A stretch of DNA of 64,000 nt from Rhizobium metallidurans (GCF_014196505.1 NZ_JACIDW010000016.1:37008-101007); one strand, 5' to 3'; positions 30,630-39,560 are shown, counted from the stretch's first letter. The notes: a model not told the origin generated them from the sequence alone. A program made the numbers and translations.

Positions 30630-31724
30630 ATGTTCGATGGCATCATGGAATCTTATGGCAGCCGCTTCATCATTGCCGCGGGCGGCGTGGCCATCGCCCT
30701 GCTGCTTCTCGTCGCGGTCCTCTGGATCATGCGCAACCGGCCATCCTCGCCCTTCGTTCGCGGCGGCCGCAACCGTCAGCCACGCCTTCAGGTTCTCGAC
30801 GCCGCCGCCGTCGATGCCCGCCGCCGCCTGGTGCTGGTGCGCCGCGACGATGTCGAACACCTCATCTTGATCGGGGGGCCGTCCGACGTCGTCATCGAAA
30901 GCCGCATCCTGCCGGATGGGCAGACCGAGATCACACGCGAACCGGCTCGCCCCGAAGCACCGCAGCCGGCAGCCGCCAGCGCGCCGCAAGCCGAGCCAGC
31001 TGTGAGCGCCGCCATGGCCGAAGCCGCGCCATCCGTCATCGTTCCGCCGGCGCCGCGCCCGGCCCCCACGCGTGGCCTGTCGCCGATCGAGGAGTTCGCG
31101 CCGGTCTCCGACCGCCTGGAGACACCGCCGATCGCACCGCAGCCAGCGCAGCGGCAGCAGCATGAGGTCTTCGAACCCGAGATTGAAGCCGAGATCGAAC
31201 CCGCGCCGCGCCCTCTCCCGGCATCGATCGCACCGGCGTCGGTGGCCCCTGTCGTACCGCGCCCACAGCCCCCGGTCTTCTCGCGACAGGAACCCGGCCC
31301 GATCGAAACGGCAACAGCCGTCGATATTCTCGATTCGGCGCGCCAGCGTGTCCTGACCCCGCAGAGGATCGAGCCGCAGGTGATGAGCCCGCCCTCTCCG
31401 CCGCAGCGCGTCGATCTCTATCCGCCGGCGCCGCAGGCGCCCGCTCCGCAGCCGACGGCATTTCAGCCCGTCGCGCGCCCGGCGCCCTCGGCCCAGCCCA
31501 GCGATTTCCAGCGCGTCCTCGAAGAAGAGATGACGAGCAATCTGGCGGCCGAACGCCCGGTTCATATGCAGAACGCGCCGACGCAGAATACTCCGGCCCG
31601 CCCGGTGCCCGGCAACATGCCGCGCCGCGATCCCGAGATGGCGCCGATCACGGGCGCCGACGCCGCCCTCCAGAACGAGGTGGCCCGCATCTTCGGCGAA
31701 ATGAGCGTCAACCGCGATAAGTGA
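30630..31724 (+). CDS. FliO-like membrane protein with long Pro/Ala-rich tail
   Basis: 364-residue protein. One membrane helix near the N terminus (residues ~10-35) is followed by a compact FliO-like domain (~40-95) with LVLVRRDDVEHLILIGGPSD, then ~230 residues of low-complexity Pro/Ala/Gln-rich sequence. Automated annotation often calls such genes fliO, but no flagellar gene is nearby, so that role is doubtful. The start at 30630 is chosen because AAGGAG lies 9 nt upstream; an ATG at 30597 is in frame. It converges on dksA. Confidence 0.65.
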   Translation: MFDGIMESYGSRFIIAAGGVAIALLLLVAVLWIMRNRPSSPFVRGGRNRQPRLQVLDAAAVDARRRLVLVRRDDVEHLILIGGPSDVVIESRILPDGQTEITREPARPEAPQPAAASAPQAEPAVSAAMAEAAPSVIVPPAPRPAPTRGLSPIEEFAPVSDRLETPPIAPQPAQRQQHEVFEPEIEAEIEPAPRPLPASIAPASVAPVVPRPQPPVFSRQEPGPIETATAVDILDSARQRVLTPQRIEPQVMSPPSPPQRVDLYPPAPQAPAPQPTAFQPVARPAPSAQPSDFQRVLEEEMTSNLAAERPVHMQNAPTQNTPARPVPGNMPRRDPEMAPITGADAALQNEVARIFGEMSVNRDK

Positions 31725-31762
31725 TCGGCGGGCGGCCAGGGCCGTCCCCTTTTCACGCAAAC

Positions 31763-31796
31763 AAAAAAGGCACCACGCGAAAGCGGTGCCTTTTTT
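31763..31796. terminator. Bidirectional terminator between the FliO-like gene and dksA
   Basis: AAAAAAGGCACC/GGTGCCTTTTTT, 12-bp stem with A and T runs on both sides; serves both convergent genes. Confidence 0.9.
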
Positions 31797-31816
31797 AGTT
31801 TGCGATATATCCGGGA

Positions 31817-32236
31817 TTATTCGTCCCGGTAGACCTTCTCGCGACGCTCGTGGCGTTCTTGCGCTTCGATGGACAGCGTTGCGATCGGGCGAGCGTCCAG
31901 ACGCTTGAGTCCGATCGGTTCACCGGTTTCCTCGCAATAGCCGTAAGTGCCTTCCTCAATACGCTGCAGTGCGGCGTCGATCTTGGATATCAGCTTTCTC
32001 TGGCGGTCACGGGCGCGCAGCTCGATGGCTCTGTCCGTCTCGGACGACGCCCTGTCGGCGAGATCCGGATGGTTTGCGCTTTCCTCGGCAAGGTGCTCGA
32101 GGGTTTCGCGCGCCTCTCTGAGGATGTCGTTCTTCCAGGCCACCAGCTTCGCCCTGAAATAGGCGCGCTGGTTTCCGTTCATGAACTCTTCCTCTTCCGA
32201 GGGCACGTATTTGCTAAGATCGATCTTCTCACTCAA
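31817..32236 (-). CDS. dksA: RNA polymerase-binding factor DksA (single-cysteine type)
   Basis: 139-residue DksA that binds the RNA polymerase secondary channel and works with ppGpp. The coiled-coil tip residues fit: D58, D61, A63 correspond to D71, D74, A76 of E. coli. The zinc-finger positions 101, 104, 122, 125 read Cys, Thr, Ser, Ala, so only one of four Cys remains and zinc is probably not bound. The start is a TTG at 32236, decided by AGGAG seven nt upstream; the upstream ATG at 32257 would place that site inside the gene. Confidence 0.92.
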   Translation of the reverse strand: MSEKIDLSKYVPSEEEEFMNGNQRAYFRAKLVAWKNDILREARETLEHLAEESANHPDLADRASSETDRAIELRARDRQRKLISKIDAALQRIEEGTYGYCEETGEPIGLKRLDARPIATLSIEAQERHERREKVYRDE

Positions 32237-32243
32237 CGCGATT

Positions 32244-32248
32244 CTCCT
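32244..32248 (-). promoter_or_regulatory. Ribosome-binding site that fixes the TTG start of dksA
   Basis: AGGAG on the minus strand with 7-nt spacing to the TTG codon. Confidence 0.75.
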
Positions 32249-32510
32249 GAAGAACATCTCATCTGGCGGCTGTATATCCCGACCACGGCGTCCGATTCAA
32301 GCCCAATCCGCTAGGTAAACACATTTTTAAATCTGTCACAATTTTGAGCTAACAGACTATTTTTACATCACTATTTTTCAAGACCCGGCTTTTCGCCTGC
32401 TAGCTGAAGTAGCATTTACCGCGCAACTTGCCCACTGGATTCCGCGCGCCGGTTGACGAAGACACCGGGCTGGCGCTACTGAAATAGATCAATCGACCGG
32501 GGACTTTCCG

Positions 32511-33008
32511 ATGACAGCAATCGTGCCGCCGCCTTCCCGGATTTATCTCTTGAGACATGCCGAAGCGGCATTTCCCGCCCCCGGACAGAGCGATTTCGAC
32601 CGCCCGCTGAGCGAGCGCGGCTATGCCGCGGCCGAGATCCTCGCCGAGAACGCGGCCGACAAAAGCTACAAGCCGGATTTGGTCGTCAGCTCCACCGCCA
32701 TACGCTGCCGGCAGACGGCCGATGCCGTGCACCGCGCCATGGGTGAAAACCTCGATATCCGCTTCGTCGACGCGCTCTATAACGCGACGCCCGAGATATA
32801 TCTCGACATTCTTGGCGCGCAGCAGGACATGGGAGCCGTCATGCTCGTCGGCCACAACCCCGTCATCGAGCAGACGCTCGAAGCGCTGATCGGCCACCAG
32901 CTGCTGGCGCAGGCGCTCCCGAACGGCTTTCCGCCGGGTGGTCTCGCGGTACTCGATTTCGACCAGGGCCGAAACAACTGGCGCCTGATCGACTTCATGA
33001 TCGACTGA
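32511..33008 (+). CDS. sixA: Histidine phosphatase, SixA type
   Basis: 165-residue phosphatase of the histidine-phosphatase (phosphoglycerate mutase-like) superfamily. The catalytic RHA lies in IYLLRHAEAAF, the second basic site in SSTAIRCRQTADA and the catalytic His in LVGHNPVIE. SixA-type proteins dephosphorylate phosphohistidines in Hpt domains or PTS proteins. The YcjX/YcjF pair follows 42 bp downstream, likely one transcript. Confidence 0.85.
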   Translation: MTAIVPPPSRIYLLRHAEAAFPAPGQSDFDRPLSERGYAAAEILAENAADKSYKPDLVVSSTAIRCRQTADAVHRAMGENLDIRFVDALYNATPEIYLDILGAQQDMGAVMLVGHNPVIEQTLEALIGHQLLAQALPNGFPPGGLAVLDFDQGRNNWRLIDFMID

Positions 33009-33049
33009 CGGGCACCAGACGTCTTTTTCTTCGGCGTGCCGGTTCCTAT

Positions 33050-34555
33050 ATGGCGTCCACCAGCAATCGGAATTTCGCCTTGCCGCCAAGCATGACATCC
33101 TTTACCGACGACGCGCGCATCGCCTTCGACAACCTGTCGGACCGCGCCTCGGGCCTTGTCAACCCGACGATCCGCCTCGGCGTCACCGGCCTGTCGCGGG
33201 CCGGCAAGACGGTGTTCATCTCCTCGCTGGTCCATAACCTGCTGCATGGCGGCCGCCTGCCCTTGTTCGAGGCCGTCCAGTCGGGCCGCGTCTCCGCCGT
33301 TCGCCTCGAAGAGCAGCCGGACGATAGCGTGCCGCGCTTCCAGTACGAGGACCACATCAAGGCGCTGGTCAAGGACCGTATCTGGCCCGATTCGACCCGC
33401 GCCATATCAGAGCTTCGGCTGACCATCGACTACCAGAGCGCCAGCGGCTGGAGCCGCTTCTTCTCGCCCGGCAGGCTCTCGATCGACATCGTCGACTATC
33501 CCGGTGAATGGCTGCTAGACCTGCCGCTCTTGGCCAAGGACTACCGCACTTTCAGCGAGGAGACGATCGCGCTGGCCCGCTCGGGCATACGCACCGAACT
33601 CTCCCGGCCATGGCTGACACTCACCGACAATTGCGACATCGCAGCCGCCGCGGATGAGATGCGCGCCCGCGAACTCGCCACCGCCTTCGCGGATTATCTC
33701 AAGGCCTGCAAGGCCGACGAGCGCTCATTGTCGACGCTACCACCCGGCCGCTTCCTTCTCCCCGGCGATCTCGACGGCTCGCCCGCGCTCACCTTCGCGC
33801 CCCTGGTTCTGCCGCCGGCCGGAAAGCCGGAAAAGGGATCGCTCTGGGCGATGATGGAACGGCGCTACGAGGCCTACAAGTCCGTGGTCGTCAAGCCGTT
33901 CTTCCGCGAGCATTTCTCCCGCATCGACCGCCAGATCGTCCTTGTCGACGCCCTGCAGGCGATCAATCGCGGCCCCGAGGCGGTGCAGGATCTGGAGCGC
34001 GCGCTGACGGACGTGCTCGCCTGCTTCCGCCCGGGCACGAATTCGCTGCTGTCGTCGCTGCTCGGCCGCCGCATCGACCGCGTTCTCGTCGCCGCCACCA
34101 AGGCCGACCACCTGCATCACGAGAGCCACCATCGCCTCGACGCCCTGACGCGCCGCCTCGTCGACCGCGCCATCCAGCGCATCGGCATGGCGGGCGCCGG
34201 CATCGACGTCATGGCGCTTGCCTCGGTGCGGGCAACGCGCGAGGCGACCGTCAAGCGCGACGGTCACGAGCTGCCCGTCATCGTCGGAACGCCGATCGAG
34301 GGCGAGACGATTTCAGGCGAAACCTTCGACGGCATCAGGAAGACCGCGATCTTCCCCGGCGACCTGCCCGAAGACCCCTCCGCCCTGTTCGAAAGCATCG
34401 AGGCCGGGGACAGTGCTATCAGGCTGCCCGACGTGAACGTCGTCCGCTTTCGCCCGCCCAGTCTCGAGGAGACCGGCGGCGGCATAAAGCTGTCGGTGCC
34501 GCACATCCGGCTCGACCGGGCAATGCAGTTTCTGTTCGGAGATCGCCTCGCATGA
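33050..34555 (+). CDS. YcjX-like family P-loop protein (DUF463)
   Basis: 501-residue P-loop NTPase of the YcjX family with Walker A TGLSRAGKTVFI near residues 47-58. YcjX is a stress-related GTPase-like protein, often next to the YcjF membrane protein; its exact role is not established. The start is taken at 33050; ribosome site is weak and an in-frame ATG at 33092 (MTSFTDDARIAF) is possible. The stop overlaps the next start by 4 bp (ATGA), implying coupling. Confidence 0.88.
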   Translation: MASTSNRNFALPPSMTSFTDDARIAFDNLSDRASGLVNPTIRLGVTGLSRAGKTVFISSLVHNLLHGGRLPLFEAVQSGRVSAVRLEEQPDDSVPRFQYEDHIKALVKDRIWPDSTRAISELRLTIDYQSASGWSRFFSPGRLSIDIVDYPGEWLLDLPLLAKDYRTFSEETIALARSGIRTELSRPWLTLTDNCDIAAAADEMRARELATAFADYLKACKADERSLSTLPPGRFLLPGDLDGSPALTFAPLVLPPAGKPEKGSLWAMMERRYEAYKSVVVKPFFREHFSRIDRQIVLVDALQAINRGPEAVQDLERALTDVLACFRPGTNSLLSSLLGRRIDRVLVAATKADHLHHESHHRLDALTRRLVDRAIQRIGMAGAGIDVMALASVRATREATVKRDGHELPVIVGTPIEGETISGETFDGIRKTAIFPGDLPEDPSALFESIEAGDSAIRLPDVNVVRFRPPSLEETGGGIKLSVPHIRLDRAMQFLFGDRLA

Positions 34556-35643
34556 TCAAGCCGCCCGCCGACCAGCCTCCGCGCCGCGCGCCGGCTGCCT
34601 TCGCTTATGAGGACGAGCGCGAGCAGCCGGAGGCCAAAGCCGGCCGACAAACGGCGGAGCCCCGCAAGCCGGCCGCCTTCTCGGGTGAGATCACACTGAC
34701 ATCGGACGAGGACGATCCCTTCATCAATCCCGACAAGGACCTCCCGGCCCTGCCCGTCGCCCGGCCGCCCAGGCGTGGCGCCTCCTTCGGCAAGATCGCG
34801 CTTGGCGCTTTTGGGGTGCTGTTCTCGCTCGCCTTCGGGCTCTGGACCGACAGCCTGATCCGCGACCTCTTCACCCGCGCCGACTGGCTCGGCTATACCG
34901 CGCTCGCCGCCGTCGGCATCGGCGTCCTGGCGGTCATCGCCGTGGTTATCAGGGAAACCGCCGGCATCATGCGGCTCGCCGCTGTGCAGACGATCAAGGC
35001 CGAGGCGGAAGCGGCGATCCTCGAGACCAAGCCCGCCAAGGCACGCGCGCTCGTCAAGAGCCTGGAGCATCTTCTGTCCAACAAGCCCAAGACCGCGCGC
35101 GGCCGCGCGACGCTGAAGGCGGCGGAGACCGATATCATCGACGCCCCGCATCTGGTGGCGCTCGCCGAACGGGAACTGCTCGCGCCGCTCGACCGGCAGG
35201 CCCGCAGCCTCATCCTCAACGCCTCCAAACGCGTCTCGGTCGTCACCGCCGTCAGCCCGCGCGCCATCGTCGACCTGCTCTACGTTCTCTACGAGGCCGC
35301 GAAGCTCATCCGCGCCATGGCCGACCTCTACGGCGGCCGCCCCGGCACCTTCGGCATGTTGCGGCTGATGCGCGACGTGCTGGCCCATCTTGCCGTCACC
35401 GGCTCGATCGCCGTCGGCGACAGCCTCGTCCAGCAGGTTCTCGGCCACGGCCTGGCATCCAGGCTCTCGGCGCGCCTCGGCGAAGGCGTGATCAACGGGC
35501 TGATGACCGCCCGCATCGGAATCGCCGCCATGGACCTCTGCCGTCCGCTGGCGTTCCGCGCCCTGAAGCGCCCGGGAATCGGTGATTTCATCGGCGACCT
35601 GACCCCGTCGATGACCAAGACGGATGGCAACGGGCGGAATTAG
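34552..35643 (+). CDS. YcjF / TIGR01620 family membrane protein
   Basis: 363-residue inner-membrane protein: ~75 residues of polar, Pro-rich cytoplasmic N terminus, two membrane helices around residues 80-100 and 115-135, then a mostly helical DUF697-like domain with a hydrophobic segment near residues 230-330. Partner of the preceding YcjX-type gene, with which it shares a 4-bp start/stop overlap. Function unknown; a membrane anchor for YcjX is inference. Confidence 0.88.
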   Translation: MIKPPADQPPRRAPAAFAYEDEREQPEAKAGRQTAEPRKPAAFSGEITLTSDEDDPFINPDKDLPALPVARPPRRGASFGKIALGAFGVLFSLAFGLWTDSLIRDLFTRADWLGYTALAAVGIGVLAVIAVVIRETAGIMRLAAVQTIKAEAEAAILETKPAKARALVKSLEHLLSNKPKTARGRATLKAAETDIIDAPHLVALAERELLAPLDRQARSLILNASKRVSVVTAVSPRAIVDLLYVLYEAAKLIRAMADLYGGRPGTFGMLRLMRDVLAHLAVTGSIAVGDSLVQQVLGHGLASRLSARLGEGVINGLMTARIGIAAMDLCRPLAFRALKRPGIGDFIGDLTPSMTKTDGNGRN

Positions 35644-35847
35644 GCTAAGCTCCGCAAACCATTCACTCGAGACAATCGATTTTTGGAATCCGATGTGTTT
35701 CAATGGCTTACAGAAGCAAGGCCTGAGTCTGGCTCGCGTTGAAAAGCCCGCAAACGCGCCGCTTTCGACCCATTAGAAACCAAGCATTAACCATTTTTCG
35801 GCAAAACTCGGCGTCAGTTAAGCGATATGGTTCGCCAAGGAAAATCC

Positions 35848-36402
35848 ATGTACTCGCGCAAGTTTCTCTATCTCTTCGGTCTCGCGGCAATCGCTTTGTC
35901 GCCTATCGCCGACACGGCTCCGGCGGCTACCGCCGCCACGCGTGACAAGGCATTCTTCGAATCCGTCGCTGGCTCCTGGCGCGGTCCGGGCGAAATCGTC
36001 GCCGGCAAGTACAAGGGCACGAAGTTCACCTGCAACCTGATCGGCGAGCCCGTCACCGACGGCAATGGCACGGGCGTCAAGCTCGACGGCACCTGCCGCG
36101 TCGGTGTCTTCAAGCAGCCGATGACCGCCCTGATCACCCAGTCCGGAAGCAGCTACAAGGGCAAGTTCTTGGACGGCGCCGCCGGCAAGGGTCTCGACGT
36201 CGTCTCCGGCACTGTCACCGACGACACCGTCGTGGTCGGCCTCAACCGTGCCAAGCTCAACGGCGCGATGATCGCCCGCGTCCGCGACGAAAAGACGATG
36301 AACGTGACTGTGTCCGTCAAGGTGGAGAGCCAGATGATCCCCGTCATCGGCCTGACGCTGTCGCGCCAGCTCGACGAGATAACGGTCGGCTCGGTCCAGT
36401 AA
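35848..36402 (+). CDS. Exported protein of unknown function
   Basis: 184-residue protein with a signal peptide (SRKFLYLFGLAAIALSPIA, cleavage near residue 25-32). The mature part has a conserved-looking start, FFESVAGSWRGPGEI, and is rich in beta-prone residues and Gly, resembling small lipocalin-like envelope proteins; I do not recognise the family. AAGGA seven nt before fixes the ATG at 35848; an upstream in-frame ATG at 35827 lacks such a site. Monocistronic; it converges on folK. Confidence 0.7.
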   Translation: MYSRKFLYLFGLAAIALSPIADTAPAATAATRDKAFFESVAGSWRGPGEIVAGKYKGTKFTCNLIGEPVTDGNGTGVKLDGTCRVGVFKQPMTALITQSGSSYKGKFLDGAAGKGLDVVSGTVTDDTVVVGLNRAKLNGAMIARVRDEKTMNVTVSVKVESQMIPVIGLTLSRQLDEITVGSVQ

Positions 36403-36458
36403 ACGATTGAGACGAACGAAGCACTCGACGAAGCGGCCATCCGGCCGCTTCTCGCGTT

Positions 36459-36968
36459 TCAGGCGTTGCGCCACCAGTCGGTGCCTGGATTGGCCACCTC
36501 GATGCCCGCGATGTCGGCGCGGGCAAGCCAGTCGCGCACGGCGACACCCTTGACGATCAGCTCCGGGGCGAAGTCGGCAAGCGGCATCAGCACGAAGCCG
36601 CGATCCGTCATTCTCGGATGCGGAAGCTCCAGCCTCGGTGCGTCCTGGCTGATATCACCATAGGTCAGGACATCGATGTCGAGCGTACGCGGCCCCCAGC
36701 GTTCGATGCGCTCCCGCTTCATGCCGCGCTCTATGTCGAGGCAGACGTCGAGCAGCGCTTCCGGCTGAAGCGACGTCGCCACTTGCGCGCAGCAATTGAA
36801 GAAGAACGACTGGTCCGTCTTGCCCCAGGGCGGCGTCCGGTAAAGCCTGGAGACCGCGACCACACGGCAATCCGCCCGCGCGTCAAGCGCCCTCAGCGCA
36901 AGAGCCATGGCATGGACGGGATCGCCGATATTGCCGCCAAGCCCGAGCGTGGCGTTCTGAAAATCCAT
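36459..36968 (-). CDS. folK: 2-amino-4-hydroxy-6-hydroxymethyldihydropteridine pyrophosphokinase
   Basis: 169-residue HPPK of folate synthesis, transferring pyrophosphate from ATP to the pterin. Family motifs LGGNIGDP at the N terminus, WGPRTLDIDVLTYGD and LELPHPRM (metal and pterin ligands) are present. The ATG at 36968 lies one nt after the folB stop; a TTG nine nt upstream is possible. Last gene of the folP-folB-folK operon. Confidence 0.93.
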   Translation of the reverse strand: MDFQNATLGLGGNIGDPVHAMALALRALDARADCRVVAVSRLYRTPPWGKTDQSFFFNCCAQVATSLQPEALLDVCLDIERGMKRERIERWGPRTLDIDVLTYGDISQDAPRLELPHPRMTDRGFVLMPLADFAPELIVKGVAVRDWLARADIAGIEVANPGTDWWRNA

Positions 36969-36969
36969 G

Positions 36970-37338
36970 TCAGACAAAATGTTCGACGCTCACCTGAACG
37001 AAATCGAGTACGCCTGGAACCGGCGCGTTCGGCTTGCGGACGGTAATCCTGGCCCGCTTGATCTGTGGGAATTTCTGACAGAGCCCCTTGGCGATATCGA
37101 GCGCCAGCGCCTCGATGAGATAGCGTCGCTTGCCCGTGACGATCTCCTCGATGACGGTGAACGCGATCCCGTAATTGACGGTATCGTCGATGGAATCCGT
37201 CTCGAGCGCATTGCCGGAGACGACATCGAGCTCAGCGTCGACGAAGAAACGCTGGCCCAGAAACTCCTCTTCGTCGTGAACGCCGTGGCGGGCGAAGAAG
37301 GCGCAGTTTTGCAGGGTGATGGTGTAGGTGGTGCTCAT
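36970..37338 (-). CDS. folB: Dihydroneopterin aldolase
   Basis: 122-residue FolB making 6-hydroxymethyl-7,8-dihydropterin and glycolaldehyde. FARHGVHDEEEFLGQRFFVD at the N terminus and the lysine-bearing VRKPNAPVPG near the end fit the tunnelling-fold family. Its start overlaps the folP stop by 4 bp, and folK follows one nt after its stop, so the three genes are coupled. Confidence 0.93.
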   Translation of the reverse strand: MSTTYTITLQNCAFFARHGVHDEEEFLGQRFFVDAELDVVSGNALETDSIDDTVNYGIAFTVIEEIVTGKRRYLIEALALDIAKGLCQKFPQIKRARITVRKPNAPVPGVLDFVQVSVEHFV

Positions 37339-38207
37339 GAGGTGCCCTTCCGCTCGAATACGTCGCGTGCCTTCAGCATAGCATCAGTCACGGCAAGCGC
37401 GTCCCTGTTGATTGCGACATCGTGCACCCGAAAAATCGCAGCGCCCTTCAGTCTCAAAAGCACGCTGGTGGCGGCCGTGCCGGCGTCGCGCTCAGCCGCC
37501 TCGCGGCCCGTGACCGCGCCGACGAACCGCTTGCGCGACGTGCCGGCCAGGATCGGAAAGCCGAGCCGTTGAAGCTCGTCGGCGCGCGCCATCAGTTCCA
37601 GGTTTTCCCGCGTATCCTTGGCGAAGCCGAAGCCGGGATCGAGAACGATGCGGTCCCGCGCGACGCCGGCGCGTCCGGCGATCTCCAGGGACCGTTCCAG
37701 GAACAGCAACTGATCGGCGATGACGTCGTCCAGCTTGTCGCGGTCGCGGCCGGTATGCATCACGCAGAGCCCGGCGCCGGTCTTCGCGGCGATATCGGCG
37801 ATCTCAGGCTCCTTCTGCAGCCCGAAGACATCGTTGACGATATGCGCGCCCGCGGCGACCGCAAGGCAGGCGGTCTCGGCGCGATAGGTATCGATGGAGA
37901 TCAGCGCCTCGGTCCTGCCGCGCAACGCCTCGATGACAGGCAGCACCCGCGCCTGCTCCTCGAGCGCATCGACGCTCTCGGCGTCCGGCCGCGTGGATTC
38001 CCCGCCGATATCGACAATGCCGGCGCCCGCCTGGACTGCATCAAGGGCATGCGCCACGGCCTTGTCGACGCTGTCGTAGCGACCGCCGTCGGAAAAGGAG
38101 TCCGGCGTCACGTTGACGATCGCCATGATGACCGCCGTCGAACCGAGCTCAATCTCGCGGCCATGCCCGACCCGCCAGAAACCGCCGCCAAGCTGTGCCA
38201 CCTGCAT
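37335..38207 (-). CDS. folP: Dihydropteroate synthase
   Basis: 290-residue TIM-barrel synthase joining p-aminobenzoate to the pterin pyrophosphate; target of sulfonamides. Signatures AIVNVTPDSFSDGG and DIGGESTRPDAE, with the pterin-site LDPGFGFAKD and the phosphate-site RKRFVGA. First gene of the folP-folB-folK operon; length fits the family. Confidence 0.95.
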   Translation of the reverse strand: MQVAQLGGGFWRVGHGREIELGSTAVIMAIVNVTPDSFSDGGRYDSVDKAVAHALDAVQAGAGIVDIGGESTRPDAESVDALEEQARVLPVIEALRGRTEALISIDTYRAETACLAVAAGAHIVNDVFGLQKEPEIADIAAKTGAGLCVMHTGRDRDKLDDVIADQLLFLERSLEIAGRAGVARDRIVLDPGFGFAKDTRENLELMARADELQRLGFPILAGTSRKRFVGAVTGREAAERDAGTAATSVLLRLKGAAIFRVHDVAINRDALAVTDAMLKARDVFERKGTS

Positions 38208-38300
38208 TCATCCTATCGATCGAAAAAACAGCGTCATCATATTGCGCTAGGCGTGGCTATGCCCCAAGCTCCCGCAAACTTCAACATGAGTATTTGCAGA

Positions 38301-38927
38301 ATGCCGTCCGTGTCGCGTTATATGCCGCTCCTCCTCGCCATTTCCGTTTCGCTGTCCGCTGGCAATCCCGCAAGCGCCGCCGTTGTGGCGACCAAAAGCT
38401 ATTCGTACTTCAGCATCAAGGGCAAAACCGCCGACGAACTGGACGAGCAGTTGAGCATGCGCGGCCCCACGGCCAATGGCTCGTCGGCCCGCCACCCCGG
38501 CGCCACCAAGATCCGCTTCGGCGGCGATGCCACCTATGTCGAGGAAAACGGCCGCTGCCGCGTCGGCACCGCCCGCGTCACCGTGCATACGCAGATCATC
38601 CTGCCGCGCTGGAACAACCGTCGCGGCGCCAGCCCCGAGCTGTCGATGATCTGGGACACGCTGTCGAGCGACATCAAGCGGCACGAGGAACGCCACGCCG
38701 AGATCGCCCGGACCCAGGCGCGCAGCATGGAGCGCAAGATACTCGCGCTGCCGCCGCAACCCAATTGCGAAGCCATGCAGGAACTGGTGACCGAGGTATC
38801 GACACGCGGGATCGCCGAGCATGACAGGCTGCAGGCGCGATTCGATCAGGTCGAGGCGGTCAACTTCCAGAAGCGGATGCTGCGCCTTCTCAACAACCGC
38901 CTCAAACCATCCGGCGGCGAAAGATAG
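38301..38927 (+). CDS. DUF922-like secreted protein, possible zinc peptidase
   Basis: 208-residue exported protein with a signal peptide (RYMPLLLAISVSLSAGNPASA). The mature part carries HEERH in DIKRHEERHAEIA, an HExxH-type motif typical of the DUF922 (putative Zn protease) family, and a conserved-looking WNNRRGASPELSMIW segment. The start is uncertain: in-frame ATGs lie at 38259, 38286, 38301 and 38322, none with a good ribosome site; 38301 gives a normal signal peptide. The frame stays open far upstream, opposite folP, and that part is a shadow. Confidence 0.7.
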   Translation: MPSVSRYMPLLLAISVSLSAGNPASAAVVATKSYSYFSIKGKTADELDEQLSMRGPTANGSSARHPGATKIRFGGDATYVEENGRCRVGTARVTVHTQIILPRWNNRRGASPELSMIWDTLSSDIKRHEERHAEIARTQARSMERKILALPPQPNCEAMQELVTEVSTRGIAEHDRLQARFDQVEAVNFQKRMLRLLNNRLKPSGGER

Positions 38928-39059
38928 CTGATTCCCGGGCGAAAAACGACGGCTGAAACTTAGCCGCGCAATGAAAATTGTGCGAAACCGGCACGGCCCC
39001 AGCCAATGAATGGTTATTTCTCACCATAGCTTTGTGAAACACAACGCGCTAATATTCAG

Positions 39060-39205
39060 TCATTCGAAAGTTCAGATCGGTCAGTCGGGACTTTCGTTCT
39101 CTGGGTTCTCCTGGCGCGTTGCGAAGCCGCGGTCGATCCTCCCTCGATCGTAGGTAATGCGCCTACCTCGCCTCGCTCGTCACATCGGCAAGCGAGGCTT
39201 TTTTT
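39060..39205 (+). ncRNA. Candidate trans-acting small RNA
   Basis: No open frame fits this ~145-nt stretch, which ends in a strong terminator. A 9-bp stem (39065-39073 with 39088-39096) begins it, then a linker containing TTCTCC, then a hairpin CGATC-CTCCCTC-GATCG (39134-39150) with a CU-rich loop complementary to Shine-Dalgarno sites, then TAGG/CCTA (39151-39165). A TAATAT -10-like element lies at 39050-39055. The design resembles the alpha-r class of rhizobial sRNAs; the family is not identified. Confidence 0.6.
39170..39205 (+). terminator. Terminator of the candidate sRNA
   Basis: 8-bp stem GCCTCGCT/AGCGAGGC with a 13-nt loop followed by seven T. Confidence 0.9.
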
Positions 39206-39239
39206 GGCCGCTTCTTCCTCGGGAGAATTGTGCCTGGGA

Positions 39240-39560
39240 TTAAGCCTGGCGCTCCGGCACGTGCACGGTCAAGCCGTCCAGCGCCGCCTTCATGCGGATC
39301 TGACAGGAGAGCCGCGAGGTCGGACGAACGTCGAAGGCGAAATCAAGCATGTCTTCTTCCATCGCTTCGGGCGGACCGACGCGCTCGGTCCACTCCTCGT
39401 CGATGTAGACATGACAGGTCGCGCAGGCGCAGGCGCCGCCACATTCGGCCTCGATGCCCGGCACGGAGTTGCGCACGGCGTTTTCCATGACGGTCGATCC
39501 CTGATCGACATCAAGATCGAAGCGCGTACCGTCGAAAGCGACAATGGTCAGTTTAGGCAT
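39240..39560 (-). CDS. 2Fe-2S ferredoxin, adrenodoxin type
   Basis: 106-residue ferredoxin. Cluster cysteines C40, C46, C49 and C86 fit the C-x5-C-x2-C ... C pattern, and HVYIDEEWTERVGPP after the cluster loop is typical of the adrenodoxin/FdxB-type electron carriers. C44 is extra in the loop. Partner enzymes are not adjacent. It probably donates electrons to Fe-S biogenesis or oxygenases; that is from family knowledge. Confidence 0.92.
   Translation of the reverse strand: MPKLTIVAFDGTRFDLDVDQGSTVMENAVRNSVPGIEAECGGACACATCHVYIDEEWTERVGPPEAMEEDMLDFAFDVRPTSRLSCQIRMKAALDGLTVHVPERQA

Noticed and set aside
37422..38258. Upstream extension of the DUF922-like gene through the folP region
   Set aside because: The extra ~280 codons lie opposite folP, and the protein only makes sense from its signal peptide onward.
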